A DNA stretch of 64,000 nt from the NCBI RefSeq assembly GCF_036997615.1, contig NZ_JAWLQA010000007.1, one strand, 5' to 3'. Under the pieces are notes generated by a model. That model was given only the letters and a program-made list of their open reading frames with translations. It was not told the DNA's origin and did no database searches. This stretch comes from Brachyspira sp949287565. Lineage in GTDB: Bacteria > Spirochaetota > Brachyspiria > Brachyspirales > Brachyspiraceae. Positions 53,883 to 61,423 of this stretch are shown in pieces. The position numbers were made by a program, and so were the translations under genes. The stretch's first letter is position 1; each line of letters opens with the position of its first letter.

Positions 53883-54922
53883 TACATCTTGCCTCCAACT
53901 TTTATTCTAGGATCTAAGAATCCGTAAGATATATCGAGAATCACCAATCCTAATTGATAAAGTGCAGTGGTTATAGCCAAATTTCCCATCAATACTGGTA
54001 TATCATTTTGCTGCACTGATATCCAATAAAGATTACCTAAACCGGGCCAAGAGAATATACCCTCAAATATTATAGAACCTGCAATAGAACCAAGAAGCCC
54101 TAATAAAGTTATAGTAACTATTGGAGGAGCTGAACTTCTTAAAGTATGTCCAAGTAAAACTGACTTCTCTGATATTCCTCTTGCAGTTGCCGCCATAATA
54201 TAATCTTCCTGCAATGTTGACAGTACTATATTTCTTACAACAAATGAAAGTCCCCAAAAGCCTATTAATGTTAATGTAAGCAAAGGCAAAGACATATGCC
54301 ATAACATATCCAAATAATACATTATGCCTGTAGGTGTTGGTATTGAATGCACGCCTCCAGATGGAAATAATTTAAACTTATAAACAAAAATCATTATAAG
54401 TATCATTGAAAGCCACCAAGTAGGCATACCGTAAACTATCATAGTTATAATGCTTGTACTTCTATCAAATAATCCGCCTGCTTTTCTTGCCTTTATAAGT
54501 CCTATTATTAAACCTATCATCATTTGTATAACTGATGCGGTTGTGAAAAGTATTATAGAACGAGGAAGTGCCTCTCCTATTATTTTTATCACATCTCTAT
54601 TGCCATTTGAATCCATCATAATAGAAGATTTTCCGAATTGAAAAGTTATTGTATTGATACCTCTTATAAATATTCTCTCACCTATGCTTCTATTAAGCCA
54701 ATATATATCATAATAATATGCCCTTCTCTCTTTTATAAAATTCTCAACATCTTCAGTACGCATATTACTAAGTCCTCTCACTTCAGCATTTATATTTTCT
54801 TCAATTTGAGCCTTGAGAGTTTTTTCACTAACGGTATTAAATATAGCAGAAGACATAAACATCAGTATTATAAACATGATTATGCCTTTCAAAATTCTTT
54901 TAATAACAAAATAAGTAAACAT
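53882..54922 (-). CDS. Oligopeptide-type ABC permease, DppB/OppB-like
   Basis: The 346-residue inner-membrane protein has TM1 (about 8-28), a periplasmic segment, five further helices and the EAA-type motif 'AATARGISEKSVLLGHTLRSS' near 241-261. It pairs with the DppC-like protein, with TAATG coupling, to form the channel of a peptide or nickel-type importer. The ATP-binding and solute-binding genes are not in the neighbourhood, so they must be encoded elsewhere. The 468-base gap upstream contains repeat element B and no obvious promoter. Confidence 0.88.
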   Translation of the reverse strand: MFTYFVIKRILKGIIMFIILMFMSSAIFNTVSEKTLKAQIEENINAEVRGLSNMRTEDVENFIKERRAYYYDIYWLNRSIGERIFIRGINTITFQFGKSSIMMDSNGNRDVIKIIGEALPRSIILFTTASVIQMMIGLIIGLIKARKAGGLFDRSTSIITMIVYGMPTWWLSMILIMIFVYKFKLFPSGGVHSIPTPTGIMYYLDMLWHMSLPLLTLTLIGFWGLSFVVRNIVLSTLQEDYIMAATARGISEKSVLLGHTLRSSAPPIVTITLLGLLGSIAGSIIFEGIFSWPGLGNLYWISVQQNDIPVLMGNLAITTALYQLGLVILDISYGFLDPRIKVGGKM

Positions 54923-55390
54923 AATATAATCCTTTTAAGCATTATACTAAAAATAATAAAAATTGTAAAGTATTATTATGTTAATTTAATTATGTTAATT
55001 ATTTCAAATTTAAAATCATACGCACGGTAAGTTCATTAAAAATATTAATTAAATTGCATTTCAAAAAACGTATCAATAAAAAACAATATAAATCGTGCGT
55101 TAAATAATTTTTTAAACCTAAGAAAAACTCGGGTGGGGTCTAGAATTTCTTATTATATAATAAATATAAATAAAACTATAATTGCAAAATTAATCTATAA
55201 AAAATAAAGGGCGGGGTATGTAATTAAGTTTTAAAACTTTATTTCAATCCCCACCCTATTTTCTTATTAACTTATATTGAATTTTTAATTATTATTTTTT
55301 TATTGCGTACTTAGGAAATATAATACCCACCCTAGATTTTTTTTAAATTTAGAGCCTACTTACCGCCCTAAAATATCTAATATTTTAATA
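54923..55390. repeat. Intergenic repeat element B (relative of element A)
   Basis: A 468-base gap without a gene. It holds CGCACG (55021-55026) and CGTGCG (55094-55099), inverted arms 67 bases apart, nearly the spacing of element A (68). G/C-rich words again punctuate AT-rich DNA: GGGTGGGG (55131), GGGCGGGG (55209), CCCCACCC (55249), CCCACCC (55325) and ACCGCCC (55362). The shared CGCACGGTAA suggests that the two loci are copies of one family. Confidence 0.65.
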
Positions 55391-55882
55391 TCAGCAATAC
55401 TCAGTCTTTTCATTAAATGAGGCTGCTTCACCTTTTTCAACATGCTCATCCATAAGAATATTAACTATTTCATCAGCACGATTATTTTCTTTATTAGTGG
55501 AATGCCCTTTTACTTTGATGAACTCTATATTATGTTTTTTAGAAAGTTCTATTAATTTTAACCAATATTCTTTATTTTCAACAGGCTTTTTATCGCTTTT
55601 TATCCAATTATTTTTCTGCCAAGAATATATCCATTTAGTCATGCCATTAACTAAATATGCACTGTCGCTATGAAGCTTAATATTATGTGAATGCTTTAAT
55701 CTCTCAAGTGCCTTAATAGCCGCTTTCATTTCCATTCTATTATTTGTGGTATTATCCTCGCTTTCTCCAATCTCAAGACGAAGATTATGCTTTTCACTTA
55801 TAAGTATAGCTGCCCATGCACCAAGCCCAGGATTTCCTCTGCATCCGCCGTCTGTGTATATAATGATATTATCTTTTGTCAT
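55391..55882 (-). CDS. rnhA: Ribonuclease HI
   Basis: The 163-residue protein begins 'IIYTDGGCRGNPGLGAWAAIL' (Asp near 10) and has 'NNRMEMKAAIKALERL' (Glu near 50), 'LHSDSAYLVNGMTKW' (Asp near 72) and 'KVKGHSTNKENNRADEIVN' (His and Asp near 124 and 136). These are the four catalytic carboxylates and His of RNase HI. It removes RNA from RNA-DNA hybrids. Length agrees with the E. coli enzyme (155). It is followed by the long repeat gap; the DHH gene is 36 bases upstream. Confidence 0.95.
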   Translation of the reverse strand: MTKDNIIIYTDGGCRGNPGLGAWAAILISEKHNLRLEIGESEDNTTNNRMEMKAAIKALERLKHSHNIKLHSDSAYLVNGMTKWIYSWQKNNWIKSDKKPVENKEYWLKLIELSKKHNIEFIKVKGHSTNKENNRADEIVNILMDEHVEKGEAASFNEKTEYC

Positions 55883-55918
55883 GAATTTTTTCTTATTTAT
55901 ATTTGATATTGTAACGAG

Positions 55919-56914
55919 TTATGAAGCTAATAAATTAATTAATTTATCATTTATTTCTTTTACCAAATTTTCTTTAGTATAGTCTTTTTTTGATACTGTA
56001 AAACCTGATGCCTTAGGATGTCCGCCGCCTCCGAAACTTTCAGCAACTTCTCTAATATTTTTAGAACATCTGCTTCTAATACTAACTCTAAAGTTATCTT
56101 CTCCTTCATGTACTATAAAACCAATTAATACATCGTCCATTTGAATAATAGTATCTGAAGCACTAACAGCAAGCTCTTTCATATTAGTTCCGCAAATAGT
56201 ATCTCCCAAGCATATATATCCTATTTTGTTTTTATCATCTATCACCATACTTCTGTATATTTCCATTAAAGCAGCAACATCATTTTTAGTATATCTCTTT
56301 CTAACAACATTTCCAAGATTTTCCTGTATGATTCCTACTTTCATTAATTGAGAACCATAAAGTAAAGTTCTCTCTGTTGTATTGCTGAATATAAAACTTC
56401 CTGTATCAGTACAAATACCGCAGTAAAGAAGTGTTGCTATATCATGATCAAACTTTTCTAAATAATCTTGAAATATATCAACTATTATCTCACAAGTAGC
56501 ACCTGCAGTAGTATCATCATAAAACATAGTAACACCATTAATATTTCTAACTTTATGATGATCTATGAATATTACTTCATTGTACTCATTTAATATTTCA
56601 GAAATCCATCCTATTCTGTCTATATCACCTGAGTCTAAAACAACTAAAACATCTTTTTTAGGCAAAGTGTTTTCATTAACTTCAAAAATCACTTTATCAA
56701 CAAAAAGAACATTCTGCAAATCTCTCTGCTTCTTATCTGTATTTACAACAAAAGCATTTTTACCAAATATATTTTTAATGATTAAAGATAAAGCAAGCCC
56801 TGAACATATACAATCGCAATCCGGATTTCTATGCCCTGTAATAGTAACATTATCAGCCTTTGAAAGTCTATCTATTATTTCTTTTTTTGATACATTTAAT
56901 TTATTATTTTCCAT
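55919..56914 (-). CDS. DHH-family phosphoesterase (NrnA-like)
   Basis: The 331-residue protein has the DHH order: 'ITGHRNPDCDCICSGLAL' (motif I, near 21-38), 'LVVLDSGDIDRIGW' (near 90), 'VIFIDHHKVRNI' (DHH, near 114) and 'DDTTAGATCEIIVDI' (near 132). The C-terminal DHHA1 domain carries 'SFGGGGHPKASGF' (near 291). NrnA proteins degrade oligoribonucleotides and pAp. It precedes rnhA by 36 bases and follows rbfA by about 40, so RNA metabolism genes are grouped here. Choice between NrnA and pAp phosphatase is open. Confidence 0.9.
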   Translation of the reverse strand: MENNKLNVSKKEIIDRLSKADNVTITGHRNPDCDCICSGLALSLIIKNIFGKNAFVVNTDKKQRDLQNVLFVDKVIFEVNENTLPKKDVLVVLDSGDIDRIGWISEILNEYNEVIFIDHHKVRNINGVTMFYDDTTAGATCEIIVDIFQDYLEKFDHDIATLLYCGICTDTGSFIFSNTTERTLLYGSQLMKVGIIQENLGNVVRKRYTKNDVAALMEIYRSMVIDDKNKIGYICLGDTICGTNMKELAVSASDTIIQMDDVLIGFIVHEGEDNFRVSIRSRCSKNIREVAESFGGGGHPKASGFTVSKKDYTKENLVKEINDKLINLLAS

Positions 56915-56953
56915 AGATTGTTTATCTTTAATTTATTTATTGTTATTATAAAA

Positions 56954-57322
56954 TTAATTTTCTTCAGGAATTTCTTCCGGTATATCTAAATTTTTTATAT
57001 CAGTTAAAACTTTATTAGTTTCTATTAGATTTTTATCATAATGAAATGTTAAATTAGGAACATACCTAATAGTAAGCTGTTTTTTTAGATAAGAAAATAT
57101 AACACCCTTAGCACTATTAAGTCCGTTAAGAACTTCATTTTGCTTATCTTCATGCAGGCATACAAAATATACTTTAGCATTCTTTAAATCTTTGGCAGTA
57201 TCTACTTTAGTGATAGTTACAAGATTATTTTTTATTCTAGGATCTTCTATCTCTCTCATAATAATCATAGAGAGAGTCTGCTTTATATTTTCATTAACTC
57301 TAAGTATTCTATGTGAGGACAT
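56954..57322 (-). CDS. rbfA: Ribosome-binding factor A
   Basis: The 122-residue protein has the RbfA KH-type order: 'RILRVNENIKQTLSMIIMRE' at the start, 'EDPRIKNNLVTITKVDTAKD', 'AKVYFVCL', 'LNGLNSAKGVIFSYLKKQLTIRYVPNLTFHYDK' (short segments of one long motif). It matures the 16S rRNA 5' end in the 30S subunit. Size is typical. It lies between cheW and the DHH gene on the same strand. Confidence 0.93.
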   Translation of the reverse strand: MSSHRILRVNENIKQTLSMIIMREIEDPRIKNNLVTITKVDTAKDLKNAKVYFVCLHEDKQNEVLNGLNSAKGVIFSYLKKQLTIRYVPNLTFHYDKNLIETNKVLTDIKNLDIPEEIPEEN

Positions 57323-57342
57323 AACAATATTTACTTATTATC

Positions 57343-57822
57343 TTATTTTACTATAGAATTATTAACAGCATTAGTTAAATCATCAAGCTCATCTTTAATG
57401 AATACTTTATCTATATCAACTAAAATAATCATTTGTTCATTAGCTTTAACTAATCCCATTATATATCTGCTGTCTATTCCAACATGCATATCTATATCTT
57501 CTTGAATATTTTCGCTATTGATAGTGAGAACGTCTGATACAGAGTCAACAACCAAACCATATTTTTTATCACCTATTGCTACAACTACAATTACACAGTT
57601 TTCAGGATTCATAGGTTCATCAAAATGGAATCTTGCTCTTAAATCTATAACAAGAATTATAGTACCTCTCAAATTAATAATACCTTTCAAATAATCCGGA
57701 CAATTCGGAATTGGAGAAGGCTGCATAAAGTTTAATATTTCCTGAACTTTTAATATATCTATTCCGTATAATTCGTTATTTATTTTAAATACAAGTATTT
57801 GATTTGATATGGCACTGCTCAT
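57343..57822 (-). CDS. cheW: Chemotaxis adaptor CheW
   Basis: The 159-residue protein is a single CheW domain: 'FKINNELYGIDILKVQEILNF' near residue 12-32, 'GIINLRGTIILVIDLRARF' near 47-65, 'IVVVAIGDKKYGLVVDSVSDVL' near 78-99, and 'IMGLVKANEQMIILVDIDKVF' near 125-145. It links chemoreceptors to CheA in the array at the cell pole. No other chemotaxis gene is near, which is common in spirochaetes with scattered chemotaxis genes. GGAG stands before the start. Confidence 0.93.
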   Translation of the reverse strand: MSSAISNQILVFKINNELYGIDILKVQEILNFMQPSPIPNCPDYLKGIINLRGTIILVIDLRARFHFDEPMNPENCVIVVVAIGDKKYGLVVDSVSDVLTINSENIQEDIDMHVGIDSRYIMGLVKANEQMIILVDIDKVFIKDELDDLTNAVNNSIVK

Positions 57823-58216
57823 GTTATCTCCTTTAAATCATATTAAGAATTATAATATATAATGTACATAAGTCAAGTAATTTTATTATTGTTTTTATTC
57901 ATTTTATATTATATTTAATAAAAATACAATCATATTTAAAATTAATATTTAAACTCACAGTATAATAAGTAATATACCCCTCAGTACGGAAATAATTATT
58001 AATTCCATCTTTAACATATAAGCAATTATTTTATAGTAATAGTAAATTATAATATTCCTCTTAAATATTCAAAGCCATTTTGTATTTAATATTAAGTTTA
58101 TACAGCTTATAATAATAAACTAAAAGCACTATTTTATTTTTAAAGTAAATAAATCATCCATCTTTTTAGCATCATATATAGCATAAGTTATTTTATTATT
58201 TGACATCATTAAACCA

Positions 58217-58276
58217 AGTATGAATTTTAATATTTATTTTATTATAAATAAATTTATAATAAAACGAATTCATACT
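58217..58276. repeat. Nested inverted repeat upstream of lexA
   Basis: Outer arms AGTATGAATT (58217-58226) and AATTCATACT (58267-58276) enclose inner arms of 12 bases (58237-58248 with 58253-58264, TTTTATTATAAA) and a loop TAAA. All arms are perfect. It could fold into a long hairpin or cruciform. Confidence 0.8.
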
Positions 58277-58365
58277 ATTGCTCTAAATATAAACAGAAAT
58301 TATTAAATAACAAAATTAAACATAGCTTCATTTTATACCACAAATAATTATTTTAAAGTTATTAT

Positions 58366-58417
58366 ATAATATTAATTAAGAAAAAATAATTTTTTATTAA
58401 TTAATATTATTTTTTTA
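58366..58417 (+). terminator. Terminator-like hairpin just upstream of the lexA promoter
   Basis: Perfect 14-base arms (58366-58379 with 58397-58410, ATAATATTAATTAA) and TTTTTTAT after them. No plus-strand gene precedes it. All pairs are A-T, so it is weaker than its length suggests. Confidence 0.5.
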
Positions 58418-58426
58418 TATTAAATC

Positions 58427-58454
58427 TTGACATCATATTTTTGTATAGTATAAT
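58427..58454 (+). promoter_or_regulatory. lexA promoter
   Basis: TTGACA (58427-58432), 16 bases, TATAAT (58449-58454), followed by an imperfect dyad 58455-58471 (AACA...TGTT) that could be a LexA operator, then AAAGAGG before the ATG at 58490. Confidence 0.8.
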
Positions 58455-58489
58455 AACAAATACGGTATGTTAATATAAAGAGGTATAAT

Positions 58490-59116
58490 ATGACTGAATT
58501 GACAGATAAACAAAGAGATATTTTTAATTTTCTGCAAAAATTCACTAATGAAAACGGCTATCCTCCTACTGTTAAAGAAATCATGGTTCATTTCAATTTC
58601 GCTTCTCCTACTGCAGTAACAACTCATTTGACAGCTTTGGAAAAAAAAGGATATGTAAAAAAAACAGGTAAAAGAGCAAGAGGCAGTGTGCCTATAGACA
58701 CTTCAGGAAAAGGTAATCATAATATGATAAAAATACCTCTTCTAGCTAATGAAGTTAAGGCAGGTCTTTTAATGGATGTTGCAGATGAAACTGTAGAAGA
58801 AACTTATTCGCTTCCTAAATCTATAGCACAGGATGAAAATAATTTCCTTATGAAAGTAATTGGTGATTCTATGATTAATGCTCATATAAAAGAAGGTGAT
58901 ATGGTTTTGGTTCATCCTTCAAATGAAGCTGATAATGGTGATATTGTAGTTGCTAAAATAGATGATAATGGAAATGAAGAAATAACTATTAAAAGATTTT
59001 TCAGAGAAAAAGACTGTATTAAATTAGTATCTGAAAATAATAATTATCCTCCTATAGAAAAAGAAAGCGTATCTATAGTAGGTAAAGTAATAGGCTTAAT
59101 AAGATTAAAAATATGA
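58490..59116 (+). CDS. lexA: SOS repressor LexA
   Basis: The 208-residue protein has an N-terminal winged helix (residues 1-65, 'LTDKQRDIFNFLQKFT', 'PPTVKEIMVHFNFASPTAVTTHL') and the S24 protease domain. The autocleavage site is Ala91-Gly92 ('EVKAG'), the nucleophile Ser127 ('GDSM') and the general base Lys168 ('TIKRF'). It represses the DNA-damage response and is cleaved on RecA filaments. It is a single gene with its own promoter and a strong terminator. Numbers and residues are standard. Confidence 0.96.
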   Translation: MTELTDKQRDIFNFLQKFTNENGYPPTVKEIMVHFNFASPTAVTTHLTALEKKGYVKKTGKRARGSVPIDTSGKGNHNMIKIPLLANEVKAGLLMDVADETVEETYSLPKSIAQDENNFLMKVIGDSMINAHIKEGDMVLVHPSNEADNGDIVVAKIDDNGNEEITIKRFFREKDCIKLVSENNNYPPIEKESVSIVGKVIGLIRLKI

Positions 59117-59125
59117 TTGATATAA

Positions 59126-59160
59126 TAAAAAAGGGGGCTTTTGAAAGCTCCCTTTAATTT
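59126..59160. terminator. Terminator between lexA and yajQ
   Basis: Stem AAAGGGGGCTTT (59129-59140) with AAAGCTCCCTTT (59143-59154), one G-U pair, two-base loop, T/A-rich on both sides. It serves both converging genes. Confidence 0.88.
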
Positions 59161-59175
59161 TGCATTTTATAAATA

Positions 59176-59673
59176 TTATCTGTAATTTGTAAACTGTAAA
59201 GGTATAGGATAATCTTTTCCCTTAATCATAGTAATAACAGACTGCAAATCATCTTTTTTAGCTCCTGATACTCTGATTTGTTCATCTTGTATGCTAGCCT
59301 GAACTTTCAATTTCATGTCTTTAATATCTTTAACTATTTGTTTAGCTAAATCTTTATCTATACCATGAACTATTTCATTAATCTCTCTTATAGCATCTCC
59401 AGCAGCTTTTTCTTTTTTCTTTTCTCTTAAACACTTTTGATTTAAACCTCTTTTAATGAATTTCTGAAATAAAATATCTCTCACCTGATTAAGAACAAAA
59501 TCTGCAGGTGCCAATATAGTTATTGTTTTTTCACCTTTATTCAATTCAATTTGTATATTCTGTCCTTTGAAATCGAATCTATTATCTATTTCTTTAACAG
59601 CAACATTAACACAGTCATCTATAACCTGCATATCAACCTCAGAAACTATATCAAAACTTGGATCTTTTGCCAT
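59176..59673 (-). CDS. yajQ: YajQ-family nucleotide-binding protein
   Basis: The 165-residue protein begins 'MAKDPSFDIVSEVDMQVIDD' and has 'EIDNRFDFKGQ', 'KCLREKKKEKAAGDAIREI', 'KLKVQASIQDEQIRVSGAKKDDLQSVI' (short motif series) and ends 'LQFTNYR', all family signatures. YajQ binds c-di-GMP in Xanthomonas and nucleotides elsewhere. Length is exactly typical (about 163). It is in the minus-strand group with glgA. GGAG precedes the start. Confidence 0.95.
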   Translation of the reverse strand: MAKDPSFDIVSEVDMQVIDDCVNVAVKEIDNRFDFKGQNIQIELNKGEKTITILAPADFVLNQVRDILFQKFIKRGLNQKCLREKKKEKAAGDAIREINEIVHGIDKDLAKQIVKDIKDMKLKVQASIQDEQIRVSGAKKDDLQSVITMIKGKDYPIPLQFTNYR

Positions 59674-59759
59674 AATTTAATCTCCTTTAAAATATAATAT
59701 TTATAACTCTAATAAAGAATTATATTAATTTAAATAATAATATTTATATAAAAGCAATA

Positions 59760-61256
59760 TTATTTTTCGGTATTTAATAATTTTTTATAAAGTTTAGTAT
59801 ATTCCAAAACGGTTTTATGAAGAGAATAATCTTTACTCATAGCATTAAATATGAGCTTATCCCAAACATCTTTTTTATTATAATATAAATCGAAAGCTAA
59901 GTCCATAGTATCAACGAAACTTTTTACAGAATATTCATTGAAAGTAAAACCTGTAGCCTTATTAGCACTTTTATTTCCGCTGTAATTGATAACTGTATCT
60001 TTAAGTCCGCCTACTGCATGAACTATAGGAATACTTCCATATTTCATACTATATATTTGATTGAGTCCGCAAGGCTCGAAACGGCTAGGCATTAAATACA
60101 TATCGCTTCCTGCTGTTAATCTATGTGCTAATGATTCATCAAATGTGAATAATATTTTTATATTTTTAGCTCTGCCGGCTCTTTTAGTAAATTCATTTTC
60201 AAAATCTTTGAAATAATTATTCTTACTGAAAAGAAAAATAAAGTTAGCATCATAAGTAGAAATTTCAAAAAAAGCAGAATATATCAAATCAAGTCCCTTC
60301 TGCGGATCAAATCTTGATATCATAGTTACAAGAGGATAATTTTTATTTGCAAAGCCTAATTCTTTATATAAAGAATTTCTTATAAGTTTTTTCTTTTCTA
60401 CAGAATTAATATCATAATTATTTTTTATAAGTTTATCAGTTGCAGGATTCCAAGATTCATAATGAATTCCGTTAAGTACTCCGTATAATTTTTGAGATAT
60501 TCCTTCAAGAAGACTATTCATTCCGCATCCGAATTCTTCTCCCTGTATCTCCTTAGCATAAGAAGGACTAACTGTTGTAACTATATCTGAAAGTATAATA
60601 CCAGCTTTAATAAAACTTACATTTCCATAAAACTCTAATCTGCTATGAACAAAAAATTTCCAAGATACATTAAGAATCGTATATATATCAGAAGAAAAAT
60701 TGCCCTGATAAGCTAAATTATGAATGGTAAACATTACTTTTAATTTCTTCAAAGCATCTTCATCATTATAAACTTCTTTTATATAAAGAGCTATCAAAGC
60801 AGTTTGCCAATCATGAATATGAACTATATCCAATTTAAAATTTTCTTCTTCATACAAATATATTATTAATTTAATAACAGCTTTTGAAAATAATATGAAT
60901 CTGCTTGCATTATCAGGATAGTCAATACCATTTTCAGAATATAATCCATCTCTTTTAAAGAAATTATCCTGCTTTATAAAATAAATATTTACATTATCAT
61001 TTTCAGGATGCTTTATTCTAGCTGCCTCTACTTTTATTTTTTCTTTTCCATGTTCTATTTCAAATTCAGATATAATATCTTTTTTGCTTATTAATTTATA
61101 ATTTTGTTTGTATAAAGGTATGACTAAAGATGCATTAATTTTAGAAGAACCCAATTTAATGGAAGATAATTCCAAAGGCAAACTTCCGGCAATATCTCCC
61201 AAACCTCCTGTTTTAGAAAATGGATATGCTTCGCTGGATACCATAAATATATTCAT
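59760..61256 (-). CDS. glgA: Glycogen synthase GlgA
   Basis: The 498-residue GT5 enzyme has 'SEAYPFSKTGGLGDIAGSLP' at the start (ADP-glucose binding 'KTGGLGD'), 'DIVHIHDWQTALIALYIK' near 145, 'TIHNLAYQGNF' near 178, 'SRFDPQKGLDLIYSAF' near 320, 'YLMPSRFEPCGLNQIYSMKYG' near 395 and 'VHAVGGLKDTVINYSG'. It adds glucose from ADP-glucose to the growing glucan. It is complete. Other glg genes are not in the window, apart from a GH57 enzyme far upstream. It is divergent from murE. Confidence 0.96.
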   Translation of the reverse strand: MNIFMVSSEAYPFSKTGGLGDIAGSLPLELSSIKLGSSKINASLVIPLYKQNYKLISKKDIISEFEIEHGKEKIKVEAARIKHPENDNVNIYFIKQDNFFKRDGLYSENGIDYPDNASRFILFSKAVIKLIIYLYEEENFKLDIVHIHDWQTALIALYIKEVYNDEDALKKLKVMFTIHNLAYQGNFSSDIYTILNVSWKFFVHSRLEFYGNVSFIKAGIILSDIVTTVSPSYAKEIQGEEFGCGMNSLLEGISQKLYGVLNGIHYESWNPATDKLIKNNYDINSVEKKKLIRNSLYKELGFANKNYPLVTMISRFDPQKGLDLIYSAFFEISTYDANFIFLFSKNNYFKDFENEFTKRAGRAKNIKILFTFDESLAHRLTAGSDMYLMPSRFEPCGLNQIYSMKYGSIPIVHAVGGLKDTVINYSGNKSANKATGFTFNEYSVKSFVDTMDLAFDLYYNKKDVWDKLIFNAMSKDYSLHKTVLEYTKLYKKLLNTEK

Positions 61257-61423
61257 AAATTACTTCCATAAATATTTTTAGTATATTATAGTTATATATC
61301 TTTTAGGCTGAAAAATCAAGTAATTTATTTTTATAATATAAAGACAAAGTAATATATGATTTTTTTACCATAAATTTATAATATTGTTATTATTTAATAA
61401 ATACAAAATATATAGGAAAAAAT

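Larger units (their letters stand above)
57823..58426. other. Gap upstream of lexA: hairpins and possible coding remnants
   Basis: About 600 bases without an intact gene. Three minus-strand open frames look protein-like but lack starts and are in different frames: one ending at 58129 ('ITYAIYDAKKMDDLFTLKIK'), a short 'NGFEYLRGIL' near 58060-58100 and 'YVKDGINNYFRTEGYITYY' near 57960-58010. They may be remains of a decayed gene, or chance. The gap also holds a nested inverted repeat (58217-58276) and a terminator-like hairpin (58366-58417), listed separately. Confidence 0.35.

Noticed and set aside
54638..55030. 130-residue plus-strand open frame across the dppB-like start
   Set aside because: It overlaps the conserved permease N-terminus in antisense and shows no domain.
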